A stretch of 64,000 nt of DNA from Symsagittifera roscoffensis (GCF_963678635.1 NC_087062.1:4576193-4640192); one strand, 5' to 3'; positions 23,333 through 34,336 are shown, counted from the first letter of the stretch. Notes: generated from the letters alone by a model not told the origin. A program made the numbers and translations.

Positions 23333-24823
23333 AGGTGTCTTATTCTCAAAAGACTATTTTTTTCATGGGACCGCTCTATCATACCAGTACCACACTTTGA
23401 AAGGGTTGAATTTAGCTGACCGTACAAATGAGTACAATTAGAATGGAAAAATTTGCAACTATTTATCTGGTCAATTACCAAGCCCCTTATATCAATCAGG
23501 AATGCCTCATATTGCCCAGCCACTTTTAAAATGGTTGTATCTTATCAACATTTGTCTGAAAACTCAAAAAAAAATTTCAATTAAAAAAACGGCTACCAAA
23601 AATATATAATTATCTACAAAAAATGTAGAGGATTATTTAATCACTAAATTTCGATGGGCTACATAAAAAATCTTTTTGACATAAATTGCTTCGCAATTGA
23701 TCCAATAATTGCATCGTTAGTTCTGATTGATTAAAAAGGTGACAGTTTTCGGGTTTAATAAACGGCGCTGTATAAGTTCTGGTGATATTTGAATAATTTT
23801 TTGTCTCCTGGTCTTTGGCTAAAGCTCAACCAAAGTTTAAAAAGCGAAATCTTTTTTGATGTTTAAATCAATCTTTTTCTGGGACTCAAAGGAGTCAACC
23901 CGTTCAATTGAAAAAATAATTAAAAAACTCTGGAACCTTTTTTGAAAGTATCCTTCCTTGTTTCTCAAATGTATCAAAAATTTTTGATTGTGATAATATT
24001 TTCAGATTTTGGTTGAAATAAGATGAAATGCAACCGAAACAAAAATAAAAAGAATCAATAAACGCGTGAGATGAATGTTTTTAGAGGGTCATTGATACGT
24101 CATTCTATATAAATTTAAAAATTATATATAGCATTTTGTATTATTTTTGAGAAATTAATTTTTCAATCGTTTCAGTACAACTGCATTTTCTTCTCGCTTA
24201 TAACAGATACTTTTTTCAATATCATCTTAAATTCAAAATTTAAACCAAACTGAAACCAAGATATTTTTTTTCAACAAAATTTTTGAACTTTCTTTTATCA
24301 TATTTTAAAATCAATCTTATTTATTAACAAACCTTTTTATATTTTGATCAATAACAAAGACCAAACATTTTTTTCTTAAAAATCACAAAAGCCACAAAAG
24401 GAAGAAAAACTGAGAAACACTTAACACGAAAATAAAGATCAGAGAATCAACATGATGATTAAATCGATTCTTTGACATAATTTTTTCCATTTTTTTCTTG
24501 ATTTCACCTGTTCCCGAATAGACTTTTAAAATGTTCCCGAATAGACCAACAAAAATGCACTTTGACTAAAAACGAATTCACTCAATCCGATTTCTGCCAA
24601 AAACCAAAACACTTGAGAATATGAAATACTCCTTTAAAAGGCTTAAGAGCAAGTCTCGAAAATGTATTTTGGCATAAATGGAACAACCTAATCCAACGTA
24701 AGCAATAAATCAAAATTCTCCGACAGAAAACTAAAAGGTTTCTTAAAAGCAAAAAATCTGGCCTCGTCGTATAAGTTATTGCTCACTTTTGTAAAAAAAA
24801 AATGTTCTCAAAACGAATCAAAC
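23333..24823. other. LIM-intron sequence, nothing recognised
   Basis: AT-rich, with long T- and A-runs. No exon signature, RNA gene or tandem repeat was seen. Confidence 0.5.
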
Positions 24824-24884
24824 CTCGAATGTCGTCACCACAAACTGAGCAGTTCTTGGAATTAGGATTGCCAGCGGAGCTCAT
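24824..24884 (-). CDS. Single-LIM-domain small protein, coding exon 1
   Basis: Starts ATG at 24884 (reading leftward) and encodes MSSAGNPNSKNCSVCGDDIR with one extra base; the donor on the - strand is GTTTGA. It supplies the first zinc pair C12/C15. The 4.9-kb intron separates it from exon 2, and the Asp codon split across the junction restores one frame. The short hydrophilic N-terminus has no signal peptide, suggesting cytosol or nucleus. Upstream 5' UTR exons could exist. Confidence 0.8.
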
Positions 24885-25764
24885 GGCTGTTTTCTTTTAA
24901 CAGGTCGCTTGAATTTATCTTCCAATCTCCTGCAAAGTAAAATGAAATCTGGATTCCGGGAAAGTATTTTCACCAAATTTTGCAGACAGACCCCAGTTTT
25001 GTTATTATAAAAACTATAACGACTAACTAGAACCCAAAACAAACAAAATGTAAATATATCTTTTCATTTCATGTAAACTTACAAAAACACGAAAAGTTCT
25101 CCTTGCTATGTTTACAAGTAGCTGCGAGGGAAATACTTGTAATTGGTAACTGTTTTTGCCTCAAAGGAGACAAAATATTGTAATAAATCCAGTTGGTCTT
25201 GGCAACTTGACGGCGGGTGAAGTTTCGGGGCTTTCTTTTCCTATGAACAATTTTTACGAGCTTGCTTTGATATGTCGTGTCTGTCAGCACTATCAATAAT
25301 GGGTTCCATTCACGTATATAATTTTATCCGACAGTCGCTAGAATCGAACTAAAGGTATGGTTATGTTAAATTAAGTCAGCAATCTCTCCCAAAACTGAGT
25401 TTGAAAGTATTTAAAACTGCCTGAAAGAGATTTGAAACCAACAAGTTTCACATTATTGACCGACTATAAAGTAAAACCTCGTTCTTTCAGATAAGTGTTT
25501 ACAGCTTAGCAGTTTTGAAAGGTGCTTTTCATAGATAAGTGTACAAAGCAATTTGAAAAGTAAATTGTCAGTTCTAATGTTTATTTATACAACAGACTTA
25601 AAATTGAACAAACATAATAAAAAGTAATGACTTTCTTATGGGCTATAATTCACATGAACAGAATTTTTGATGGAAGTTTACAGGACATAAAAAAGAGGTT
25701 AAAATTGCAGAAATTTGTAAAAGAGCTTTCTAAAGCAGCTTAAATTTTTTGATTTTGCTTTAGT
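24885..25764. other. Upstream of the LIM gene, no promoter recognised
   Basis: No TATA box or CpG-like promoter can be assigned. A 75-codon frame on the - strand at 25069-25296 has no recognisable domain and is probably chance. Confidence 0.4.
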
Positions 25765-25772
25765 AATTGATG

Positions 25773-26196
25773 CACGGGCGAATCTAGGATTTTCTCGAGG
25801 GGGGAGGGGGCGGATTTTCAAAAGTTTTTCAAAACTATTGTCGACCTTTTGTTTTTTTTCAGGTTGACCAAAGTGATTTTCCCAGAGCATTTCCAAAACA
25901 CTATAAAGGCCCTATTTTGACTAAAAGTTAGCGCCGCAGGAAAATTTTTGAAAAAAAAGCAGGTAAAAAAGTCATTTTTGGGCACTTTTTTGGAAAATTT
26001 TGACCAAAAAAAGCGTTTTTTCGGCGCCCGCTACCCTTCAAAATTAGTAAATATTGGCGAAGGCCCTTTTTTAAAGTTTGGTCGGCCTAAAATGGATGTC
26101 ATAAAAAATACCAAAGGAAACCTTTCGGTTGGTGAGAGGGTCAAATCCCTAAGGAGGAACGTCCGCCCCCACCCCTCTCCGCTTAATCCGCTCCTG
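25773..26196 (+). mobile_element. hAT-like MITE, best-preserved full copy (424 bp)
   Basis: Exact 8-bp duplication AATTGATG at 25765-25772 and 26197-26204. Left end CACGGGCGAATCTAGG, right end CTTAATCCGCTCCTG; the two ends are imperfect inverted repeats (15 bp or so). The orientation is opposite to the copy at 4655-5020. Modules in order: TTTTCTCGAGGGGGG, GGTTGACCAAAGTG, GCGCCGCAGG, CGGCGCCCGC, GGTCGGCC and AACGTCCGCCCCC. Non-coding. Confidence 0.9.
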
Positions 26197-26204
26197 AATT
26201 GATG

Positions 26205-26811
26205 TGTTGTTGATTAAGAACCCAAAAACAGTCTTGGCCAGCATGATACTTGTCTATGGTCCTGAAATTTCAAAAATGGGTCTTCTTGTATATAATAATG
26301 AATTTTGGTCTTGTAGTCTTCTGTTATAAGAATCAAGATATACATGTACCTTTTTGGTTCAAGACACGTGATAACGAACGCTCAATACGTGTCAGTTATG
26401 GTTTGACAACCATGAGTACGCAGTGAAAGTGGTTTTCGCAAAAGCTGGCCGGCAAAACATGCACAGTAAATGACAGTTTATACGAGTGTGCTAACAACAT
26501 GTAGTATTTTTCAATCAGATGCAAAAAGACTGTTGACCAAATTATTGACTCAAAAAGTTACGTTAAAGAGAACTGAAACACAAAAGTATATGATAAACTG
26601 ACAGAAGACCGCGAAACATCTAACCTAACTGGAGCAATTTTGTCTACACTGAGTTGAATCGAAGCTTTGAATTTTGATTGACCAATGATAATTAGAAGTT
26701 GAGAAAGATGACAATTAATTGTAAGAAATACTTATCGAATAGAAAAAGTTGCTTAGGAACAAAGAATGTTCGCAAAAACTAAACAAGTTCTAATTTTTTC
26801 CCCCATTTTTC
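26205..26811. other. Gene-free stretch between two MITEs
   Basis: AT-rich unique-looking DNA; no exon, RNA gene or repeat recognised. Confidence 0.4.
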
Positions 26812-26813
26812 TA

Positions 26814-26982
26814 CCCGGATCGAGGTGCTCCACTTATGTTTTGAACTTGAAAGTCGAGCACGTGCAGTTATGTGATTGAAATTCCGCTGTCGAGAAGCAA
26901 TTTTAGGTCGAGCACAAAGCCGAAACATACTCGATTTTTTTGTCACGAAAGTCGAAACATAAACCGAGCACCTCGACCCGGG
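26814..26982. mobile_element. 169-bp MITE with TA flanks
   Basis: Ends CCCGGATCGAGGTGCTC and GAGCACCTCGACCCGGG form inverted repeats with one mismatch, flanked by TA (26812-26813 and 26983-26984). The subterminal sequence is made of AAGTCGAGCAC and AAGTCGAAACATAAA motifs in opposite orientations. TA targets are used by Tc1/mariner and some other DNA transposons. Similar GTCGAAACATAAAG motifs form the minisatellite near 39.0 kb. Confidence 0.75.
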
Positions 26983-27289
26983 TAACGATAACTTCCCGAA
27001 TGGCGTAAAATTGAAATGTTTCCCAAATGGCAAAGACTTCCAAATTTTCATTGGAACTCGAAGTCTTTCTAGCAACAAATATTTCATTTTTTTCATCAAG
27101 ATCGCAACCATGACATGATTGGGAATTTATTACCACCAAAAAATGTTGATTGGCAATTTTCCTGGCTGGAAAATTGATTGCAAGATATCTATTAGTAACA
27201 GCGAGCCTAAATTGTTGATAAGAGTTTTCCAAACTGTTTATAATTAGTGAAACGTCAAACATGCAATCAAATTGACAGTTTACTTTTGA

Positions 27290-27998
27290 TTACTTTTTGT
27301 ACCTCGTCCACGAAACAAATTCTCTCGATTGACTTTTCAATGCAACATCGGAAGCTAGCCGGTACGGTGTGTTTGTTTTATCAATCCTCAATACCGCTAA
27401 CCTGCGTTTTAGTGTTTGTATCATTCTATCAACTACCCCTATTGCTCTGTGATTGTCTACCGGTGCAAAAAGTAGTTTTATATTATTGGAGTTACACAAA
27501 TGTTGAAATTTCTTTGCTCCAAATGTTTGAGCCTGATCACATCTTAATCTTCGCGGCTCACCGTTGTTGGAAATCTAATTGAATTTCCACGTCAGGTTCT
27601 ACTACTGGTTCCATGAGGAATGAATATTTTTTTCCTGTAATGGGTTTTAAGTTTTTACCTTGTTCAGTGCAATGCTTGCAGTTTTGTGCCAGATGGACAA
27701 TGGCTCTGTGGATGTGAGGGAACCAGACGTGTTGGCAGAGATCCAACATGGCCGCCGATCCTGGATGAGTTAGGTGGAGGCTGTCGAGCACTATCTGTCG
27801 TAATTGAGTGGGTATTACGATCCTTTCGCCGATTAGTAAACAGTCTTCGCGGACGTGGAGCCAATTGCGAATGTTATGCCAATAAGGTCTATATGAGGTT
27901 TTAATGGCCTCCTTACCCCTCTTCTTAACGAAAGTAATGAGTGGGCGGTGATTGCGGTCTTTTTTCGTTGCCGCGGCAATGAATCGCACTCCTAGCAC
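27290..27998 (-). pseudogene. Integrase, core deleted
   Basis: 27558-27998 encodes the zinc-binding N-terminal domain (LHLTHPGSA, then NCKHC: an HHCC pattern) up to VEIQLDF, which carries the first catalytic Asp. The sequence then jumps, within a few bases, to the segment around the second Asp (CDQAQTF) in another frame. The roughly 50-60 residues normally between them are missing. The expected catalytic Glu in the GVVxRMIQTLKRRL helix is Asp (27290-27499). Confidence 0.82.
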
Positions 27999-28173
27999 TC
28001 GTTGTATTTGTGGCCTTTTCTAGTGTTGCAACCAGTACCTCTGTGATTAACTCATGACTGACTTCGAGTGACCTATTTTTCGTCAGCGTTGGGGGTGCCT
28101 TGTTATGTCTCCTCTCTTCTTGGATTGTCTTTGTATGGTCCACGCGGCTCACCCAGACTTCATCGTCCGATTT

Positions 28174-29010
28174 CTATTCCCCAGACGGTTTTGTTTGTCT
28201 AGAATTAGAGGTGAATTCGGTCTCTGTCTGGCAGGACTTCGTTTCTAATTGTCCCGTGATTTTCTTTCGCTCCGACTGGTTAGTTTGTTCCGTTTTCTTT
28301 TGTTCCGTTTGGTTAGTTTGCTCTTCCTTATTGTCATTGAAAGTGATTTTAGGGAAGTTTGATTTCTTTGGTGTTTCCTCGGCTTTCTTTTGAGTAATCA
28401 CCTCTCGTGCATCCTGAACTTTGGTGGCACTCTCGGTTTTTGACTGTTTTGGTGAGCTGGTATTTGCTTTCTTTCCTTTTGCGGGTGGCCTTGTGTGCCA
28501 TCGTGGATCGGAAAGACTTTCTTCCCTGTCAGAAGATTCTTGCCACTGTGTAGTTGACTCATTGTTTTGTCCTTTGCGATCGGTGCTCTTTAGTTCCGTG
28601 GGTATGAATCCTCCTTTGAATCCACGCGTTTCTGGTCGTTTGTTCATTTTATGGCAGTGAATGAGATTTACTGTTTTTCGGACTGGTTGTATTGTTTTCC
28701 TATTTGAATGAAAGAGAGCTGACTGTTTGTTGGCGATTTTCAAGTGAGACTGAATTTGATTGTGAGTTCGAAAATGACCGTGTGTGGAATGTTTGGAATG
28801 TTCGATTGTTAATTGAGTGTTTGAATTAGCATCTAATAAACTTTTATTTTTCGCGCGTTTTTTGATCAGTTCATACAGTGCTTTGTTCTGATTGGCTAGG
28901 TTAATTAGAATGACGTTGTCAATCAGTTCTAGGTCGTTTATAAATGCATTAATTGATGCTACCACAAACTCCTCATTCATCATACTCGCTGGGGGGTATT
29001 GCCAATCCAA
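28174..29010 (-). pseudogene. Hydrophilic linker between RNase H and integrase
   Basis: 278-codon open frame, the longest in the element. After an N-terminal segment (FVVASINAFINDLELIDN), which in related elements follows the RNase H connection, it is rich in Lys, Glu, Gln, Ser and Thr with no domain. Such long polar linkers before integrase are known in some Ty3/Gypsy lineages. Confidence 0.6.
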
Positions 29011-29089
29011 CTGGATTCCGGGACATATAGTCTATTAGTCCCATTTTGTTTCCCGCAAGATGTTTGATATCAAAATGAAATGGTATTAG

Positions 29090-29470
29090 TCAATCAATCC
29101 ACCGTGTGAGCCGACTCTGTCTTGTTTTTGATCTTTCACTTGCGTTCAAAGCGCTGATCAAAGCTTGTTGGTCTGTAATGACGGAAAATTGTTTTCCATA
29201 AAGATAATATTTGAAATGTTCAATTGCCCAAACTACTCCTAATAGTTCTAGTTCGTTTACGGAATATTTTTCCTCGAGGGAGTTTAAAAAACAAGATGCG
29301 TACGCTACGGCTGTCCAACTTTCTGGTGAATTTTGTTCTAATGCTGCCCTTAACCCGGTGTTAGATGCGTCGAAAACTATGCGAGTTTCTAATTGTTGAT
29401 CAAAGTGTTTGTTTTGTGTTATTTCAGCTACTAATTTTAGTATGTTTTTGAAAGCTGTGTTAAGTTCTGT
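29090..29470 (-). pseudogene. RNase H region
   Basis: On the - strand, RIVFDASNTGLRAALEQ (RNase H first Asp), CFLNSLEEKYSVNELELLG (motif Glu) and FSVITDQQALISALNAS (Asp) occur in order, as in Ty3/Gypsy RNase H following RT. The frame passes into the linker through another break near 29030-29090. Confidence 0.75.
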
Positions 29471-29540
29471 TGACCAGTCTAGTGGTTTTTTCTTTTCTGT
29501 GTTTTAATAGCAATAGACGGAGGGCGGCAGCTGCTTGTGC

Positions 29541-30440
29541 TCAATTTGGTATATATCGCGTGAGGTGGTGTATTGACCCCATAAAACTTTTTAATTGTTT
29601 GAAGGTTTTTGGTGCTAAAAGGTTCTCTATTGCCTCAGTTTTCTTAATGAGTGGTGTTGTTCCTTCGCTAATAATGTTGAATCCTAACAACTCAATCTGT
29701 TTACAAGCAAATTTACATTTCTCAAGTGAAATTGGAAGGTTTTTTTCATCTAATCTGTCCAAAACTGCTTTCAGCTTCTGTTGATGTAACTCTGTGGATC
29801 CCTTCGTAACTATCAGTATATCATCTTAGTATGCATATGTGTTCGTGCAGTTTGTCAAAAATAAGTCAAAGGCTTTTTGAAATTCGGCTGGCATATCCGT
29901 GAAACCGTAAATCCCGTTTGGAATTGATACGTTCCTGTCACATTTCCACCGATTTAACTGAAATTGCCTTGTTCGCGCGTTTGTTGATCCAGCGGGATTT
30001 GAGAGTATGCGTACCGAAGGTCAAGTTTTGAAAACAATGTCTGTTTTGTTTTGTCTGATTTTACTACTTGTGCGATGTTATCCAGTAATAAATCGATGTT
30101 AGGCATTTGATACTTGTTTTTGTGGATAAATTTGTTGATTTTTTTTGGAATCCAACGCAAGTTTAACTGTTTGATCCTTTTTTACTGTGATGACAATTGG
30201 ACTGATGAATTGTCTATCTGAGCACTTGTCCAGTTTGATAATGTGTTTCTGATCAATTAGTTTGTTTAATTCTCCCTTCACACGTTCTTGGAGATGTATC
30301 GGAATGCGTCGACCATTTTGTTGAATCGGTACAAAATCTTTAATGAACTGTGTTTTCAATGTGTGAATTTTGGATTTTCCGATACGTACGCACAGTTGAA
30401 TAAAATTGTCTTTGACCCATTGTTTAATTGCTGGATCAGA
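29541..30440 (-). pseudogene. Reverse transcriptase, with a stop in the catalytic motif
   Basis: RT segments in several frames: VPIQQNGRRIPIHLQERVK, FISPIVITVKKDQTVKLALD, then LFSKLDLRYAYSQIPLD (motif A, Asp at 30020-30022), then the polymerase motif region, then CKFACKQIELLGFNIISEG and KSFMGSIHHLTRYIPN. The codon immediately before the two catalytic Asp codons (29820-29825) is TAA (29826-29828 on the - strand). A frameshift also lies between about 30100 and 30160. Inactive. Confidence 0.88.
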
Positions 30441-30499
30441 CTCTTCTTGTTCTCGTATAGCATGTACGTTTTGTTTGTGTTGTTCTTGAATTAGTTTGA

Positions 30500-30779
30500 T
30501 ACCGATCTGCGGTAACAGGTTTCTTCCAATAATGTTTGCTTTTTTATCATCTACCATAATGAATGGAGCTGAATAAATTTTCCAACCTCCTGACTCGATA
30601 GTAATAATTAATCTTCCCTTCGGAACGATCGTTTCACCAATATGGCACGCTAAATTTCGTGCGGTGTCTCCTGTTGGAATAGTTTTGAACAGTGCCTTTT
30701 TGTCGTGTTGTTGAATGCGCCGTGCGCTTTTTTCGTTTAGGAACGACATCGGGCTTCCCGAATCGGCTATAGCAAACAA
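30500..30779 (-). pseudogene. Retropepsin-like aspartic protease region
   Basis: FAIADSGSPMSFL carries the D-S-G active-site triplet variant at about 30767, followed by a flap-like stretch and IIGRNLLPQIG, the usual conserved Gly-Arg/Asp segment near the end of retropepsins. It is preceded, in another frame, by an acidic stretch (30634-31020). Confidence 0.75.
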
Positions 30780-31032
30780 TTGTTCTGAATTTGTTTTTAA
30801 TTTGAATGTGTCCGTTTAGAACTTCCTCAGCTAGTGTTCTTGTGTTTTTAATCTCGAATGGTTCCGCGATGGCCATCAACGAAAAAATATCTATTTGATA
30901 ATCGTCCCAATCGTTGCTTGAAGAAAAATCAGCGAATGCCACTGGGTCGTTTTCTATATCGAGACTTTCAGTCTCTAGCTCCTCCTGTTGATCTATTTGT
31001 GTATCTTCTAGATATTTCACCTGCGTGGAACG

Positions 31033-31140
31033 GCATACTTTAGCGAAATGGCCACGTTTAGCGCATTTTGCACAAGTTTTAATCTTTGCGGGGCAGGACT
31101 GTAAATGGTTTTGATTATACTGATTTCCGCATTTATAGCA
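31033..31140 (-). pseudogene. Nucleocapsid zinc knuckles
   Basis: Two knuckles: an atypical one with CX2C-X7-H-X3-C spacing (CYKCGNQYNQNHLQSC) and a canonical CX2CX4HX4C (CAKCAKRGHFAKVC). They bind packaged RNA in intact elements. The knuckle frame leads into the acidic stretch before the protease. Confidence 0.8.
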
Positions 31141-31150
31141 CTGTTTTTGA

Positions 31151-31642
31151 TTACCTGTGTTGGTAACTCTTTGTTGTCCTCTGGTATTTTGCTCCTCGCC
31201 CTCTTTGTATGTTTGAAGTGTTAGAGTAGTTAGCGCGACCCCGCGTGTTTATGTAGTTGACCGGTTCTTGCTTTGGCGTAATCTGATGTCCTCCGAAAGG
31301 GTTGGTTTTCATAGTATGACTATGTTCAGTTCCTTTTTCTCTACGTATTGCATATTCGTACGTGTCTTGTGGGCTCCTGGTTTGTGCCAATAGTTCTTCG
31401 GCTATTTTGTCATTGTTCATGTGTGCTGTGAACATGTATCGGACCCATTCATCCTCACGGTCCCCGCAGTCAGCTCGTGACGGTAGTTCCACGAGGTCCG
31501 AATGAAATTGTTCTAAACGCTCTGTTTTCTTTTGTTTTCGACAGATGAACTTGTATCTTTCAAAAACGATTATTCTAGTTGTTACAAAAATATCCTGGAG
31601 GGTTGTCATCAGTTCTTGTGTGGAGACATTATATAATTCCAA
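31151..31642 (-). pseudogene. gag central part (Ty3/Gypsy)
   Basis: 163-codon frame with LEQFHSDLVELPSRADCG, EDEWVRYMFTAHMNN and LAQTRSPQDTYEYAIRREKG, which fit the capsid C-terminal region of Ty3/Gypsy gag, followed by a Gly/Arg/Thr-rich stretch before the zinc knuckles. It continues into the knuckle region after another frame change. Confidence 0.75.
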
Positions 31643-31644
31643 AT

Positions 31645-31993
31645 TGGGTCTTTTCTGTTGTATTTGTCCTTGTCCTTCCGCTCCTAAACAAAAGTGCTTT
31701 TATCACGTGGTTTTCCCAACCAGCTCTTTTTTCTTGGTTTCTGACCTCTCTGTTCTTCCTTTGTGCCTCGATTTCTCCCCTGTGATTTCAACCTCGTAAA
31801 TTGGCTCTGATGGTTTGACTATTGTTGGTCGGGCTCTCAATAGATTTCGTACTTCTATCCCGTCCTTCGCGAATATAGCCATTTCCACTATTGCCGGCCA
31901 CGTAGACCACTCTACTGGTGGGTCGACATATGCCTTCTCCCAGAACGGGTTAATGTTAAGTGGATTTTTGGAGTATCCTGCTGGCTGCGCCAT
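31645..31993 (-). pseudogene. gag N-terminal part (Ty3/Gypsy)
   Basis: Likely gag start at the Met at 31993 (MAQPAGYSKNPLNINPFWEK), with PPVEWSTWP and KDGIEVRNLLR downstream. The frame ends at 31703 in a Lys-rich tail; gag-like sequence resumes in another frame at 31642, so a frameshift lies between. No LTR or primer-binding site was recognised upstream. Confidence 0.65.
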
Positions 31994-32000
31994 GTCATAC

Positions 32001-33950
32001 CTCAACGTATAATCTTCTAATTCAGGAATCCGAATGGAGCGATAAACAGATATTCTAATGCGAAGCGAGATAAAACAACTAGTTTTAACCAATGTTAATT
32101 CATGGTCTGACCGTTCATTCGGTCGTCATTTGAGAGAAGGTCTCTCAAGGTCGGTTGACCAGCCATATGTATGGTTATATCCTACACCAACATAAAACAT
32201 ATGTATAAATAAATATATATATATATATATATATATAGATAAGTTTTGTCGGTCCATGCCGGATGACAGAAATTATATCGTTTCAACTAAAGATATCAAT
32301 TTGTGAAATTGAAAAATCAGAACAATCGTCCGATCAATTTCGAGTTTTGCAATTTCTTTTAAAGCGTTGTTTTTTCCCATCCCAAACATGACCAGAAAGA
32401 GCATGACAGTTGATGACTCGTGTTGAACTCTGAGAAAAGCTACTTAACCTACAACTTCATGAATTGAGTGAAAAAAAATGCCAAACTTCTTTTCGGCCAA
32501 ACTTCAGAAACTGATTTTGGCCGAAAAGAAGGCCAAAATTTTCGGCTAAACTCAGTTTTTCGGCCAAATTTCAGAAGTTGTTTCAGCAACTTCTAAAACT
32601 AATTTTTCGTCTTTTCGACTGTTTGAAGCTTTTCAATCATTAAAAAAACAAATGGTTTCTGATTATGCATGAAACTGTTGATAAAAAACAATTCGGCCAT
32701 GCTGTGACTGATTCATGTAGCGTACCCAGAAATTCGCATTTCGGGATAACCGAAACATCTTTAAAAAAACTCTCAAAATCATTAGCCGAAACAGCATATA
32801 TTTAATTAGCCCAATTCGTCACCGAAAATGGATTATTTTTATCTGAGCTATTGAAAAAATTATTTGTAATTTGAAAACTAAGCAAACTAAACACTCAAGT
32901 GACTTGAAAACATTTAATTATAAACACTCAAATAATTAGTTTTGTATCATAGCTTTGCTTTTATGGAAGTATACAGCAATAAAACTGCGGCAATTGATGC
33001 GTAAGTTTTTTTTCGGTTATCCGTTAACAAAATTTCCTCGGTTTTTCAGCAATAACCAACTCACCTATTTTTGAAATAAGGTTTTGTGAGGGACGCGCCA
33101 AAAAGTGTACTAAAACTTTTTTTGTCAAATTTTTGCTTCTCTCGCAAAAACTTATGAAAATATAACTCACATTTAGTCAATCCAATAAAAAAGGTCGATC
33201 GAATTTTTTTCATTCCATCCCCCCGTCATTGAAGTTTTGTGTTTGATGGTCATCAATTACTATTAACGGTAAACTTCCTTCAGTACAACAATTGGAAAAA
33301 TGTGGAGGATCTTTGTAGATGGATGTAATATAATATTTGTTTTGTTTACCACTCAAAATCAGCAACCCCAAATAATCATCGGAGTGAGTTGAGTGACAAA
33401 TCAAATTGAAACCCTTTCAGTCGTGATTCGAAAATTTTCCGAGGAAAACTGGCTCTAATTTTTCGTTCTGATTTTTTTATCACAACACCCGAAAAAAAAC
33501 AACACTATTTGAAAAAAAAATCTTTTTTATTCAGCTTTCAAAGGCTATGGTTGGAACATTCTGTGCTACTTGTTAGTTATGCTTTGTATGAGATTTTAAA
33601 ACGGTTGATTTTTGGCTTTGAGCGAATCAAACGTTTGCCGCTGTCAGGAAAAAAATCAGTGTTCCGGTAGCACATTCTTCTTCGGCTACCCGGGAACGTT
33701 TTTTTTGCGACTATCCGGGTATTTGTTTCCGTGACACGTCGCCTAATTTATAAACGCTGTTAAGATTTTATTTTTGACGCTGAAATCTTCTAGCATTTTT
33801 TTAATGAAAAATAATATAAAGGTTCAGCGTTGCTGGTGATTCTGGAGCCGTGAGCGCCGTTTACCATATACCGTAGAAGTTCAGTTTGTCCAACTTAACC
33901 AGATCAATAATGATTTTAGTGTGACTGCTCAATCATCTAATCATATATAA
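32001..33950. other. Gene-free stretch with (AT)n and a hairpin cluster
   Basis: (AT)n near 32212-32238. At 32486-32501 and 32516-32531, CTTCTTTTCGGCCAAA and TTTGGCCGAAAAGAAG make a perfect 16-bp-arm hairpin, followed by further TTCGGCCAAA copies to 32580. A GTCGTGATTCG module near 33418 belongs to the dispersed repeat seen at 5.1 and 58.2 kb. No coding exon recognised. Confidence 0.6.
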
Positions 33951-34237
33951 TGTGAATGTGTGTGTGTATGTGTGTGTATATGTGTGTGTATGTGTGTGAG
34001 TGTGTGTGTGTTTGTGTGAGTGTCTGTCTGTGTGTGTGTGTCTGTGTGTGTGTCTGTGTGTATGTGTGTATGTGTGTTTATGTGTGTGTGTGCGCGTGTG
34101 TGTGTGTCTGACTGTCTGTCTGTCTGTCTTGGTGTATGTGTGTAATGTCTGTGTGTGTGTCTCTGTGTGTGTGTGTCTCTCTGTGTGTGTGTCTGTCTGT
34201 GTATGTGTCTGTCTGTGTATGTGTGTGTGTGTCTGTG

Positions 34238-34336
<99 letters not shown>

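Larger units (their letters stand above)
27250..32000 (-). mobile_element. Degraded Ty3/Gypsy retrotransposon
   Basis: On the - strand the order is gag, CCHC knuckles, aspartic protease, reverse transcriptase, RNase H, a hydrophilic linker and integrase, i.e. Ty3/Gypsy order. The reading is broken by several frameshifts, at least one stop in the RT core and an integrase deletion, so it cannot encode its own mobility. I found no flanking long terminal repeats: downstream, the 169-bp MITE and unique DNA follow; upstream, the sequence loses recognisable content beyond about 32.1 kb. Codon and base use (less A/T-run-rich) differ from the surrounding non-coding DNA. Confidence 0.9.

Noticed and set aside
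26903-27262. - strand frame following the integrase, considered as an envelope-like gene
   Set aside because: It crosses the 169-bp MITE and shows no signal peptide or membrane span; no evidence for an env gene.
27686-28660. + strand frames of 72-97 codons opposite the retroelement
   Set aside because: Antisense shadows of the integrase and linker frames.
11596-32330. Bacterial-type features (operons, ribosome binding sites, riboswitches)
   Set aside because: Introns, LTR/LINE elements and eukaryotic families show this is animal nuclear DNA; such features are not expected and none was seen.
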